Below, one piece after another: positions 13,301 to 24,295 of a stretch of DNA of 64,000 nucleotides. Within the stretch, counting starts at the first letter, position 1, and each line of letters starts with the position of its first letter. Source of the DNA: Plasmodium malariae (taxonomy: Eukaryota; Apicomplexa; Aconoidasida; Haemosporida; Plasmodiidae); NCBI RefSeq assembly GCF_900090045.1, contig NC_041787.1, positions 1,074,001-1,138,000 of the forward strand. Direction: 5' to 3'. Below the pieces are notes generated by a model. It saw only the letters and a list, made by a program, of their open reading frames with translations. It made no database searches and had not been told where the DNA came from. The translations under genes were made by a program, and so were the position numbers.

Positions 13301-14617
13301 ATATATTTTTCTTCTCCTACATGCAGTGGAATAAGCATAGTCAGAAGCTTCAGTAAACATACTAATGATATGTTCTACTCTTTGAAAATTTGTTTCAATT
13401 AAATTATTGGCTGTATTTTCTCTCAAGATAAGATTTTTTGTTTTTGATTCATCATTAATATGAAAAAAGAGAAGAGCTTCTGCATTACTGTTATCTCTAC
13501 CAGCTCTACCTACTTGTTGAACATATGCTTCTAACGACCTAGAAAAACCATAATGTATAATTCTTCGTATATCTGGTTTATCGATACCCATTCCAAAAGC
13601 TACAGTAGCTACAATAATTTGAATTTCGTCCTTCAAAAATTTTTCATGTGCATCTTTCTTTTGTTCATTGCTCAAATCTCCATGGTACATTTTGACTAAT
13701 AATCCTTTATCTTTTAAGAAATCATGAATACTTTCACATTCTTTCTTTGAGTTTACATATATTAATGTAGAATTATATGGACATATTTTTGAATTGTCTA
13801 TAAATCTTTTAGTTCTATCTAAACACTTTTTTAATGGTATATCTAAAATGTCTTTCAAGTCTTCATATAAGTTTGTTTTCTCCTTAACAGAGTAGAATAA
13901 ATTTTTCTTATTCACACTACTTCTTTTTATTAAACAATTCGATAAATTAAAATTTAAATTTTTTAATATATCTGTTTGTACTTCTTTTGTACATGTAGCA
14001 GTTAGACACATTATTGGTATTTCTTTTAAAATAGTTCTTAACTCATTTAATTTTCGATAAGATGGTCTAAAATCATGACCCCACTCAGACATACAATGAA
14101 CTTCGTCAATTGCTATTAGTAAAATTCTTTTCCTTAACGATAGAAATAAATTTTTATTATTTAATGCATGCTCTGGACTACAATATACTATTTTATATAC
14201 ACCATGTTTTATTTCACATAAAATTTTTTCATTACTCATTTTTTGACCACTTCCTAAAAATATGGATGATATTTTTTTCCTATTTAAATTGTCTACTTGA
14301 TCTTTCATTAAAGATATTAGTGGAGATATAACGACTGTAAATTTATTTTTGCATTCACTCATAAGAGATGGTATTTGATAGCACAGGGACTTACCCATAC
14401 CTGTTGCCATTACTATAAAACTATCTTTTTTATGAAATATTGCATGCACAGCTTCTACTTGAAAGTCTTTTAAGTTCTTATACCCGAAATGTTTTTTCTG
14501 TGTTTTCTCCATTTTTTCTCTCATTTCGTTTAGCGAGAAGTTCAAGCATGAATCTTCTTCCGACTGCTCTGCTTCCATGCTGCTCGCACTCTTTTTTACC
14601 TCCACGTACTTAAGCAT
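10301..14617 (-). CDS. RecQ: RecQ-family ATP-dependent DNA helicase (WRN-type)
   Basis: A single exon of 1438 aa counted from the first true ATG at 14617; the frame is open eight codons further but only to a TTG. Helicase motifs in order: Walker A MATGMGKS (about 71-78), IDEVHCMSEWGHDFRPS, CLTAT, then ATVAFGMGIDKPDIR and QVGRAGRD. A RecQ zinc-binding region follows with ACRRRKIYEYF and CAKCDNC. Further on, the segment around MLEARKQNIPPFQLMSDQ (about residues 880-930) resembles an HRDC domain. The C-terminus is long, Asn-rich and carries an Ala/Thr repeat. RecQ enzymes unwind 3'-5' in recombination and replication repair. From memory, P. falciparum has BLM- and WRN-like RecQs, and synteny points to the WRN-like one. 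An upstream coding-like segment at 14742-14882 ends in a good donor but has no ATG, so it was not added. Confidence 0.93.
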   Translation of the reverse strand: MLKYVEVKKSASSMEAEQSEEDSCLNFSLNEMREKMEKTQKKHFGYKNLKDFQVEAVHAIFHKKDSFIVMATGMGKSLCYQIPSLMSECKNKFTVVISPLISLMKDQVDNLNRKKISSIFLGSGQKMSNEKILCEIKHGVYKIVYCSPEHALNNKNLFLSLRKRILLIAIDEVHCMSEWGHDFRPSYRKLNELRTILKEIPIMCLTATCTKEVQTDILKNLNFNLSNCLIKRSSVNKKNLFYSVKEKTNLYEDLKDILDIPLKKCLDRTKRFIDNSKICPYNSTLIYVNSKKECESIHDFLKDKGLLVKMYHGDLSNEQKKDAHEKFLKDEIQIIVATVAFGMGIDKPDIRRIIHYGFSRSLEAYVQQVGRAGRDNSNAEALLFFHINDESKTKNLILRENTANNLIETNFQRVEHIISMFTEASDYAYSTACRRRKIYEYFDEKPLETFDIQIFDSEENEGVCYYIKKYDIYLCAKCDNCIYYLKNIRQKEEKKKKKKLNYIDELHSDNLSVTLSSAPNNSHENSVMIRKNNQRDTLHEVSSSTNMKGNKKEGCPSPQTASNILEDVVDLTKELKVLLNCISSLRGKTGISTICKILVKSKESSIIKKNYHNIKEYGEGAHKSTTWWSSFMKVARNDKYIKETLNYGKDMSYLSIGLTNKGERFMKNEDKYFINLPFFLADSYKNVNKKNDINNKNPKGRKGKRRGKFNYIHNEESDTTFRRNDFVGIHDFARDDLTSKFEGFLWRDDKQNDSRGGERVESQHDERSNSRHDGDYICGHVRGDDRVNEKTKERFVVQANLVVPKHEMAENKYDYFNADKSTFHKENYEYKEKKLTNENINESIMKILLRTRMLEARKQNIPPFQLMSDQPLKDICNKRLTAVHLIRKHIDNVSPICPNSFLEKVASGIRGFCLLHDLETNININEDINENINEDINEDISVNINGNKIMNTASQNITSTSFEKQSNIKKFSNLISSFHYDNNANIISGKVSNTHRDSRDRRDERNEKSLHSLTQQQENNSTFYNNMNTWSGCHEKEGSNVIYYNSRKETNDSTKSNYFLDKSRVNQTIIQHPTTSTNIYSVQGYVRYKKDEEENVERNVDRQENFSHRNNQSSSSTILDKYNNQDHSNNMTPCYSYNSREVHQMHREFNKTTSNSDINKKNENEIITVLNKFSLKRDVDSGYNQFNEGVRNNLIAFFDDDFKFINEVEALGLNRKSAQYAVDAGGSTTGVVAAGVVDVVGAKTQAPQRSVAFAQEGPIDLSAFIYQEETGEANNPRPKQDINKNKSISSPQYGNTTHLKTSSGFPFTTSTTAATASTAATASTAATAATAATAATAATAVTAVTAVTADTHTTTMMRHKNNFNMNLNSRDDNFTNSFRTNRIMEEKSIDIINEKKKKFDLIDSFTYDYKKNYEPNRHVHSTNVENASSFRDLKKRKF
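10557..10690. repeat. AGCAGT/AGCAGC repeat inside RecQ coding sequence
   Basis: Tandem trinucleotide-type repeats encode TAATAATA- and VTAVTA-like tracts on the minus strand near the RecQ C-terminus. Length is kept in frame. Confidence 0.85.
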
Positions 14618-15084
14618 TCTGCCTGGTACTTGCGCACTCAAACGTATTCACATGCACCACAAATATGTGCATATATAAGCGTATATGATCGCGCCACTAT
14701 GTTACCGCGCACTTAAGCAGATGCATGCACATATGCCTACATATACCTTTACTAGTTACGCTGCTTAAAGCCCCTAGCACATGTTTAAACACACACAAAT
14801 ATATTCGCTCTTGGGAGAAAGAACTTTTAAAATTTTGAAAAAATAAACAAGGTCCTTCTAAAAACTTCGATTGTTTCCCCAAACAAATGAAAAGATATTG
14901 AAAACGAATGTATCAAATATGAGCTCTAAATAAGAGGGGAATCCACTCTCGTCTCTTAACCGTGTTGTTTGCTTGGGTATTTTTTTTATCAATTCAGGTT
15001 CTTTTCAAGTTTAGGTTGCTGTATATTATTATATAATATTTTATTTTTCTCATCTATTTATTCGGTTAATCTTCTCTATTTATT

Positions 15085-15281
15085 TGCTTTTTTGATTGCT
15101 TTCTTGATTGCTTTCTTGATTGCTTTTTTGATTGCTTTCTTGATTGCTTTTTTGATTGCTTTCTTGATTGCTTTCTTGATTGCTTTCTTGATTGCTTTCT
15201 TGATTGCTTTCTTGATTGCTTTTTTGATTGCTTTTTTGATTGCTTTTTTGATTGCTTTTTTGATTGCTTTTTTGATTGCTT
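15085..15281. repeat. 12-bp minisatellite GCTTTYTTGATT
   Basis: About 16 tandem copies with a C/T variant at one position, ending in a 24-bp poly(T). It is open on both strands (LIAF repeats on plus, KKQS or KKAI on minus) because the unit is divisible by three. No flanking coding signals. Confidence 0.93.
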
Positions 15282-16507
15282 TTTTTTTTTTTTTTTTTTT
15301 TTTTGAATCACAAAACGTCAACTAACAAACACTTAAAACAAAAAAATCAATTTGAGGATTTCATGTAACAAGAGAAACTAACATGAAAACATCGCCTATA
15401 TTCTACTCTTGTAAAAAAATAAAAATACGAGTAATGACGACCCCATCTTGTGAGCTGTATATTGTAAATACGTACATGCATGTGTACACACGTACATACA
15501 CGCTATTTGTAATTTAGCAGAATTTCAGGTCCACGTGACTAACGTGTATGTTTCTACATATACGTACGTTTTTGTTTTTCCTTTTCGTATTATTTTTTTT
15601 TAAAAAAAGGAAAATGTAAAACGGGTGAAAAAAGTACACATACGTAAATGTGCACACAGATAGGTATGTAATTATGCAAACGTGCCAAATATGCATGTAT
15701 ATATGAGAGTATGTATAAGTATTCACCCTAAAATATCAGGAGATATTTTAAGCTTTTTCAAAATTTTGTACCTTTTTTATTCCTTTATAAAACCGACGTC
15801 CAGTTTCTACCGAATGTGTCAAACATTTTTTTTTTTTTCTCTTTGAAAATTTTTAAAGCTAAGCACATAAATATGTACGCCCATGCATAATATGTGTATA
15901 ATAATGCCGAAGTGACCAATGATCATATTTTTTTTTTTTTTTTTCCATTTTTAAAATAACATCATGATGCGGAGTTATATCCTTTTTAAATTTTATGCAA
16001 AAGGTTAAAAGTGCCCCTTCTTTTTTTTTTCATATCAAAGGGAAGTCGTATGTTCTTACGTAGGTGTACATATCTGTATGCACATAATACACATAATAAT
16101 ATATATATGTGTGCGTCCTGTTTAACTTTTTGCTTTTTCTTTTTTAAGACTTGACGTGTGTGGAAAAAATACAAAGTCCATGAAACTTGCGCTCATACAT
16201 TGTTTTCATAAATTTTTCTTATCAGGAAAATGCTAAAAAAATATGCAAAGGTTCGCGCGTACAGGTACATGTGCACATATATACATAAATGTATGGTCAT
16301 AAGTCCAACATAAAAAAATAAGAGATATCACTTCAGAAAAAGAAAGTTCGCCAAAATGATGTCAAAATGTGCTATGCTTCTTTTTCTTTAGAAATGGATG
16401 CATTGATACCCTCTACAATTACATGGAAAGATTAGGAATATAGGGGGGGGGATGGGGGACAAAAATAAAAATAAAAAAAAGGAGAAAAACGAAATGGAAT
16501 AAAAATA

Positions 16508-16830
16508 GGAAAAAAAATAGGATAACAAAATGGGAAAAAAAATAGGATAACAAAATGGGAAAAAAAATTGGATAACAAAATGGGAAAAAAATAGGATAAC
16601 AAAATGGGAAAAAAAATAGGATAACAAAATGGGAAAAAAATAGGATAACAAAATGGGAAAAAAAATAGGATAACAAAATGGGAAAAAAATAGGATAACAA
16701 AATGGAAAAAAAATAGGATAACAAAATGGAAAAAAAAGGATAACAAAATGGGAAAAAAAATAGGATAACAAAATGGGAAAAAAAATAGGATAACAAAATG
16801 GGAAAAAAAATAGGATAACAAAAAGCAAAA
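16508..16830. repeat. 24-25 bp minisatellite AAAATGGGAAAAAAAATAGGATAAC
   Basis: About 13 imperfect copies varying mainly in the length of the A-runs, directly downstream of the coatomer beta stop codon, so probably in its 3' UTR or terminator region. Confidence 0.9.
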
Positions 16831-16915
16831 AAATATAAACAAAATGGAGGAAAATTAAGATAGCAAAATAAAAAAATGAAAGATAAAAACACTCAATACA
16901 GGAAAAGATTTGATG

Positions 16916-19900
16916 TCATTGCATTTCCGAGCTTATCCCTGTTTGAACTAAGGTTATTTTATCTCCTAAGCTAAGGGCTATTCCCTATTTAAAAAATGAA
17001 AAAAAAAAAAAAAAAAAAAAAAATTGTATTCAATTGAAGAAGGTAAAAATGAAGCAACATTCGACTGGTAATATGACATAAAAGGGGACCATTTCAAAAA
17101 TAATTAATCAGCTAATTTATTTTGCCTAATGAGATTTGCCCATTCATTTTTTTTTCTTATTTTATGTCTGTTTTTTTCCATTTTTTTTTCTCATTTTTGT
17201 CTGTTTTTTTTCCCGTTCTCCGGTGCACATACCTGTGTCCTGCTTCTTAGCCTTATGCTTCCTGACAACTTTCCGTCGGGATTTTTCTGAACAGACAAGT
17301 TGGCCAAAGAATCTTCTCCAAAAATACTTCGAGAAAATAAGTTAACAGAAAAAAATGCAGAATTGTTAATCAAACATTTGAGGTCTTCTAACGTGGATAT
17401 GTACGATATGTATATGTCAATAGGACTGATATTCACTTGCTCCGGTTTATTTTTTGTTTCCAGCACATAGTATTCCAGAGGCATAAACTTCTCTACTATT
17501 GTCATATTTGTATGTTTTATTATGAGCTTCAACAATTCGAAGGAATCCCTATGATGGATATGACGTGGCCAGGGGAAAAAAAAAAGAAAAATATAGCAAA
17601 ATATAGCAAAATATAGAAAAATATAGCAAAATATAGCAAAATATAGCAAAATATAGCAAAATATAGAAAAATATAGCAAAATATAGCAAAATATAGCAAA
17701 ATATAGAAAAATATAGCAAAATATAGAAAAATATAGTATTACAAAACAAAATGAATTATATCGACGTAACAATGTCATGAATAAATTCCGCCAGAGCACA
17801 TGAGTTATGCGTGTGGCACAGCGCACGGACTTGTCCCTCTCCCTCTTTATCATACCTGATGGACGTGTTAATGTTAATCTTGTTCTCCCACTCGAACTCC
17901 GACCACATAATACGAAAGAGGTGCGAAGATATAAAGGAAGCATTTATGTAATCCGTCATATTAATGTTGAGTTCACTAAGGACAAGATAATTTTTATTTT
18001 TATCATTTTTTTTTTCATAAAATACATAGCCATATATAATACCAGTTTCTGTTGTATGAACCTTTATCGTTATTTTAAATTTTCGTTTTTCATTAGGAGA
18101 TAAATTAAAGCCAGGTATTTTGTCTATTGGTTTTAAATTTCCATGTGTTGATAGATTAATATATATATTCTGTAAGTACACACCTGATTGGTTATATACA
18201 TAAAACTCTACAATAAGATTGACGCTCGAAATGATTGGAAAAGCTTCAATAAATATGTCATCATCTGTTCCTGTTAATCTCTGAGTTTTATACAATTTTG
18301 CCAAAAAGAGAGACGAATAATTGTGTTTAAATGAAGGATATTTAAATTCATTTTCTTCAAATAACATATCATTATTTAAAGTATATTTTAATTTTAATTT
18401 TTCTAAATTTTCATTCACGGACACTGGTTCGTCATCTACCATATTTAACATATACTTTTTCTCTTTTAATACCCTAAAATATATATCATCATCTACATTT
18501 TCCTTTTCATCATCACCCTGTAATATATGTTCACCAGTATCTTTATTTATACCAATTAAACCGCGAGTTATTAAATCCTTCTGATTGTTACATTTCTTTT
18601 TCATATTTTTATATGTTGAACCATATATGCTGCAATATTTTTCTTCTTCCTTTTCTAAAAATGCTTGGTAATAGTTATCTCCATTTATAAATGCTCTGAT
18701 CAAATTTTTTGTTTTTTCATCCGTTATTTTCTTTCCAATCGTTATCCTTAAAAAAATTTTAAGGCACTGATTTATTCTTATCACGTTGCTGTCGTTTTCG
18801 TATATGCTAACTGCGCTTTTCATGTTCTTCTGAACAATATATTTAATAATACTGGCCAATATATATATGCACTTATTTCTAAACTCGTTAATATTTTTCA
18901 CCGCCGTTTCCGCATCGCTCTTCAGGCTGCTTACGTGTACAGCTACCTCATCATTGCACTCATTAAGCTGCGTCCCAGGCTTTTCCATTTCCCCCTGCTT
19001 CCCTAGAATATTTATCTCCTTTCCCTCCCTGCCGTTAATATCAGTAATTTCGATTGGCCCCTTTAGAGTAAAATTCGTGGACAAATCAGGATCCGGTTTC
19101 TCCCCCAATGGGTGCTTTTCCACAGATGTATTTAAAAAGTCGAAAATAGAGTTAACTTTGGAAAGTAATTTAAAATACAATTTTGTAATACACACACAGA
19201 GAACAGATAGAAGCAAATCATCATTATCACTTAACAAATTGTAAGCAAAAGAATGAGAATTATGTTGATCATCTAAAGGAGTCAAACTCTTTGTTTTCAA
19301 AAAGGCTTCAGTAGCATATGTACCATCTTCTAATATAACTGTTTTTGTTTGAATATTTGAATTAGATACTGCGTTAAAATTATTGTTCATCGTTCTATTT
19401 TTTTTTAAATTTTCATTTTGTACTTTATTTATCATATCATATTCCATATGACTATTTAGAAAAGATGACAAATTATCATATAATTTGTTCAAAAAATTTA
19501 TGATCATATTTTGATCATTCATGTATTGACCTAATACCCAAAAGAAAATACGCAATATATTTGATTTCTTTATAATAAAAATTGAATCCACAATCTTTTG
19601 CAGTATATTATTTTGAAATTTTTCATTATTAGCTAACTTCCTAATACATACAGCTGCTTCATAATTAATTTCTTTCTCATCATCATTTACATATATTAAT
19701 AACAAGTCAACAATATTTAAGCATTCATCAGAGTACATATTGCATACATGTTGTAAAGATTTTATTAAAATTTTCTTGTAATTTGTCATTTCTTGATAAT
19801 TTGTCGATAAATTATTCACCTGATTAAGGTCCTTACTGTTGCCACTAAAATTGTTCAGAGGTTGACTTGATACCCCACTGCTTGATCCAGTATTGATAAT

Positions 19901-21559
19901 GCCATTAGCGCCTCCTTGAGCAACACCTTTATTCGTTATATTCTTTGTATAAACAACTTGTTCATTTAATTTTAATAATTCCTTCTTTAAAACGTTTAGC
20001 ACTAAATGCACATTTCTTTTTGTCAATACATGTAATACTAAATTTAATATTTTTACCTTAATATCTTTCGATGGGAAATTTAAAGCCCTCAATAAATCCA
20101 TACTAAAATTTTCTAGCACGTTTTTCCATTTACACATAATATAATACAGCTTGTCTATAACTATTAGTTTTATATTATTATCATGCTGATTTATTAACAG
20201 TTTTATAAAGCATTCACTAGCAGTTTTAATACTCAACACAGAATTACTCATGTACAGTAAGCAACAAGCTCCTTCATACAATACACTATTACTAACATTC
20301 TTGTTCAGCATGTTCAACAGTATGTTAATTACCTTATTCTTGTATATACCATACTCGTTTTCATTAACTTTTTTCTTTTTAAACTGAATATCTTCACTTA
20401 GCACGTTCAACACACCGTTACTACCTCCGCCAATATTGCCGCTAACATTGCCGCTAACATTGCCGCTAACATTGCCGCTAACATTGCCGCTAACATTGCC
20501 GCTAACATTGCCGCTAACATTGCCGCTAACATTGTTGCTAACATTGCCATTAGCATTGCTGTACAGTTGTACATCGCTCCCATATACCATACCAACAGAG
20601 GCAATACTCCCTGTCTGCATGATCGGCATGCTTCCATTCTTTATGTTCCTTCCTAGGAGACCAAAATTTTCCTTACCCCTTCTCGACCCCAACAAATTAG
20701 CATTGTTCGCTTCTGCTTCATTAAGCCAATATTCACAACTTTCCTCGTCCAATTCTTCAGACCCACTTCCCTCGGTTTCTTTATCTTCCTCGTTTTCTTC
20801 GTCTTCATCATTTATCAATAAATAAGAATCATCAAAGACATGTGGAATATATAACTTTTTGAAAAGATGTATAACCTCTAACAATATAACATCAGCTGTA
20901 TCATATAGTTGATCATTTAAGGACAATATATATTTTAAAGTAGTTAATGGATCTACATCAATTAACATAGATAATGCACTACGTTTTGTCGATATATCAT
21001 TTTCAAGAAATAAAATTTTCTCGACCTCTTTAATTGAATTTGGTATTACATCAATTCCATGTTCTTTAATAATAGTATGAATACAACTGATTGCATTTTT
21101 TCGTACATAACTATGTCTATGACTTAAATTCTTAGTAATAGCTTCTATTAATGGATCGATTATCTTTAGGTATTTTATTTTACTTAACAATCTTAATGTT
21201 GATCCTCTTACATATTCATTAGGTGATATTATATCATTTCTTAAAGCATTACATACTAATATCATTTCTTCTTTTAAACTTCCATCATTATTACATTTAT
21301 CTACAATTTCGAAAAATATATGACTCATCTTTTTTAAACGATGATCTTTATGTGGTACTATAAATCTTATTACACACATTAACAAATTACCATATGGTTC
21401 TCCTTGTATTATATTAAATATTAAATGTTCCATTCCTTCTATTTTCTTCTCTACATTTTGACTCTCAAGTTTCTTTTGAATTTCACTAATCGACGGAATT
21501 TCATAATTATCGGTGCAAATATACAGGGTACAATTTTTCTCAATTTCGAAGTTCCCCAT
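16916..21559 (-). CDS. COPB: Coatomer subunit beta (beta-COP)
   Basis: Exons 17856-21559, 17233-17548 and 16916-16984 give 1362 aa. The N-terminal half is the adaptin/HEAT-repeat scaffold (PSISEIQKKLES, EYVRGSTLRLLSKI, HRHSYVRKNAI near residues 105-155). The C-terminal half holds the beta-COP appendage (INLSTHGNLKPI, FNLSPNEKR). The small exons supply the diagnostic tail: DSFELLKLIIKHTNM, SIFGEDSLANLS, GSIRLRSRTQ and, in exon 3, GIALSLGDKITLVQ. Beta-COP is part of the COPI F-subcomplex that coats Golgi-to-ER vesicles. Plasmodium-specific features are an acidic insert near residue 250 and a run of NVSG tetrapeptides near 345-375. Intron 1 contains a 12-bp minisatellite. The neighbouring uL15m gene is divergent. 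Confidence 0.95.
17582..17737. repeat. 12-bp minisatellite ATATAGCAAAAT in coatomer beta intron 1
   Basis: About 13 copies of TATAGCAAAATA with a TATAGAAAAATA variant, lying wholly within the intron at 17549-17855. Minus-strand frames through it read only YFAIFCYIL-type repeats. Confidence 0.92.
20434..20545. repeat. 12-bp coding minisatellite encoding NVSG
   Basis: About nine copies of CATTGCCGCTAA on plus, translated as NVSG in coatomer beta on minus. It keeps frame and is flanked by Asn/Gly/Ser-rich sequence in a predicted loop of the scaffold. Confidence 0.92.
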
Positions 21560-22818
21560 TGCTGTGCTCTCCCGGCGTCTACTTAAGCACTCATGTACCG
21601 CACACTGAGCCTTCTGTGCGCGTATATATGTATATACGTGTTTCTATGTGTATATGTGTATACACGTGGGTATATATATTCGTTTATGATGCTCACCTGT
21701 GCACCACAAATTTCAAGATACTATTAAATGACGAAATTTTTAACCGGAGCACTCTGTATATTTTGCTAAAAAAAAAAATCATTGCAATATTCGAGTTGTA
21801 AAAAATGCACAAAATGTAGTAATGGAAAAAATATGAACAGTTCATGTATTTTGGAAAAAAAAAAAAAAAAATCAAAATAAATAATATATAAAAAAATATA
21901 TGAAAATATGTGAAAATATATGAAAATGTATGAATATATACGAAAATATGTGAAAATGTATAAATATATACGAAAATATACGAAAATATGCGAAAATATG
22001 CGAAAATATGCGAAAATATGCGAAAATATAATGCAGTATAATGTAATATAATGAAATCCTTAATAAAAACTAGCCAATGAGGGGGTAGTTGTGTAACGCG
22101 GATGGGGGTATCACTTGTACAAGCATACGTACACACATATATAGGCATAGGTACATATATACGTATGTATATTTGTATATATTTACAAGTATTTATTAAC
22201 ATAAACATGTATATTCATACACATTCATTCATGTACTTGCAAGAATATCCATGTATACTTTTGAATATTCACAAATTTACATTTATGACCATGTTAAACC
22301 CTTTCTTCAGAAGAAACATACCCTAATGCAAATTTTTTCACAGATACATTGCTCACAGTTAACAGAATAAATGAAGAAAATACGTATATTTACAAATATG
22401 TACAACGAGGAAATTAATGTATTATTTATCTTAAATTTTGACATAAAAAAAAAAAAAAAATGCTCCAAAAATTGAGAATTTAAGTAAAAAAACAAATATG
22501 TAAAAGCACTGTAAGCAAGTAGTTTTTTACACAAGAGTAATGCATAAAAATATAAATAATATTCGTAAAACGAACGCATATGTAAATGCATAGAAAAGCT
22601 CTTAAAATTTTTGGTGATATAAATATTATGCACATATGTACCTATGTATTTGTGTATATATGTTTGTACATACATATATATATATATAATATACTGTACA
22701 GGCATTTCACGAAATAGTTATCACTAACATTATATTTATATACTGCTAAACATGTTTTGCTACAATTTAAAAAAAAAAAAAGCGCCTTCGTAAATAGGTA
22801 TGTAGTTCATATACCTTG

Positions 22819-22864
<46 letters not shown>

Positions 22865-24246
22865 CATGTATTACTCGTATGTAATATGAATGTATTGTGT
22901 ATGCATTCTTAGGGAAAAAAAGTTCAAATGAAAAATTATGTTAAACCATATCTGAATATTTTTACACGTCGCACGAGTACTTATTTGGTTTTCAAACTCC
23001 ATTATACATAACACATTGTTATCACGAGAAATAAAAAAAATTTGGAACATTGTATAAAAATTTACTTAAAAATGAATAAAAAAAAATTTATTAAATAAAC
23101 CTAAATGTTTGCATATGTATATATTTATTTATGTATACTTATACAAATATTTGTGAACACATTTGATCAACATAAACTTCTGCGAAATGAAGGGAAAAAC
23201 AGTCTGTAGGCACATACATAGCAAGTGAATGCATATGCACTTGTTTTTATATTCTCCTGGTTAATGAAATTTTATGAAAACACGAATTCATTTTTAAAAG
23301 AAAAAACTTATCTAAGAAAGATACAGTAGCAGCAGTAATAAGAATAATAACAATAGCAGAAAGCAAAAATACAACAAGAAGGCCTTTTTATCTATTATGT
23401 ACCCCATTTCTTTCTTTTTTTTTTTTTAAATATATGTGCAAAAATTAGAGATACAAAGGAATACATTTGGAAATTTGCTCGTGTGTGTATGTGTACATGC
23501 ATATGCATACATTACTTAAGCAAATGTATATATATGTACGTACATACATACAGTTACTGTTTTTCGGATTTCTTAAAAAAAAAAAAAAGAAACTATATTT
23601 GAAGTTTACCAAAACTGAAGTTCAAGAAAAGTCAAAAGAGTAAAAAAACAAAATAAGCGAAATAGAAAATTCCGTCAAAGAAACTTTTGCGCGTCTGCCT
23701 TTTGGAGACAACCATTTTGTTTTGTGGGTATATCTTTCTTGCGTGATATATATATGAAGAAATGTCAAATTGAAGAGAAAAAAAAAAAAAAAATAAAAAA
23801 CAAACAAACAAATAAACGCGTAAACAATTAAATAAACGCGTAAACAATTAAATAAACGAGTAAACAACCAAATAAACGAGTAAACAACCAAATAAACGAG
23901 TAAACAACCAAATAAACGAGTAAACAATCAAATAAACGAGTAAACAATTAAATAAACGAATAAACAGTCAAATAAACGAATAAACAGTCAAATAAACGAA
24001 TAAACAGTCAAATAAACGAATAAACAGTCAAATAAACGAATAAACAGTCAAATAAACGAATAAACAGTCAAATAAACGAATAAACAGTCAAATAAACGAA
24101 TAAACAGTCAAATAAACGAATAATTAAATAACTCAGTTTGCTGTCTCCTATGTGCAACTTTTGCTTTTCTTTAAAATATTTTAATTTGCTACAACTGTAA
24201 CTTCTGAATGTTGTTAAGTATTTGCAGAGTTATTTAACTTACTTGT

Positions 24247-24277
<31 letters not shown>

Positions 24278-24295
24278 GTTGTTTTTTTGGATAAT
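21560..24295. other. Intergenic promoter region between coatomer beta and uL15m
   Basis: A 2.7-kb divergent region with (TA)n, poly(A), a 10-bp GAAAATATGC-like array (about 21895-22027) and a 20-bp minisatellite (23811-24125). A minus-strand frame at about 22307-22590 reads as hydrophobic protein from an ATG but lacks support. Nothing else was recognised. Confidence 0.6.
23811..24125. repeat. 20-bp minisatellite AATAAACGAATAAACAGTCA
   Basis: About 15-16 copies in two subfamilies. The first half carries AACGAG/CGCG with AACAACCA or AACAATTA; the second half is the homogenised AACGAATAAACAGTCA form. The array stops about 170 bp upstream of the uL15m start codon. Confidence 0.94.

Larger units (their letters stand above)
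14618..16915. other. Intergenic region between RecQ and coatomer beta
   Basis: No gene supported. The content is poly(T), TATGTACATG-type microsatellite-like DNA and two minisatellites (15085-15281 and about 16508-16830). The apparent long frames here are translations of the repeats. A coding-like minus-strand piece (14742-14882) ends in AAAG|GTATAT and could be a 5' exon or UTR of RecQ. Confidence 0.6.

Noticed and set aside
14697..14882. Extra 5' exon for RecQ reading KQSKFLEGPCLFFQNF with donor AAAG|GTATAT
   Set aside because: In phase with RecQ through a possible acceptor near 14633, but the frame has no ATG and hits a stop upstream; left as a possibility only.
14969..15325. Long LIAF-repeat (plus) and KKQS/KKAI-repeat (minus) open frames
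   Set aside because: Translations of a 12-bp minisatellite in all frames of both strands; no start context, splice signals or non-repeat sequence.
16388..16892. Three overlapping hydrophobic frames rich in FFPFCYPI
   Set aside because: Repeat translation of the 24-25 bp array downstream of coatomer beta; all three minus frames are equally open.
20407..20637. MLAAMLAA and PLTLPLTL frames opposite coatomer beta
   Set aside because: Shadow frames of the NVSG-coding 12-bp repeat.
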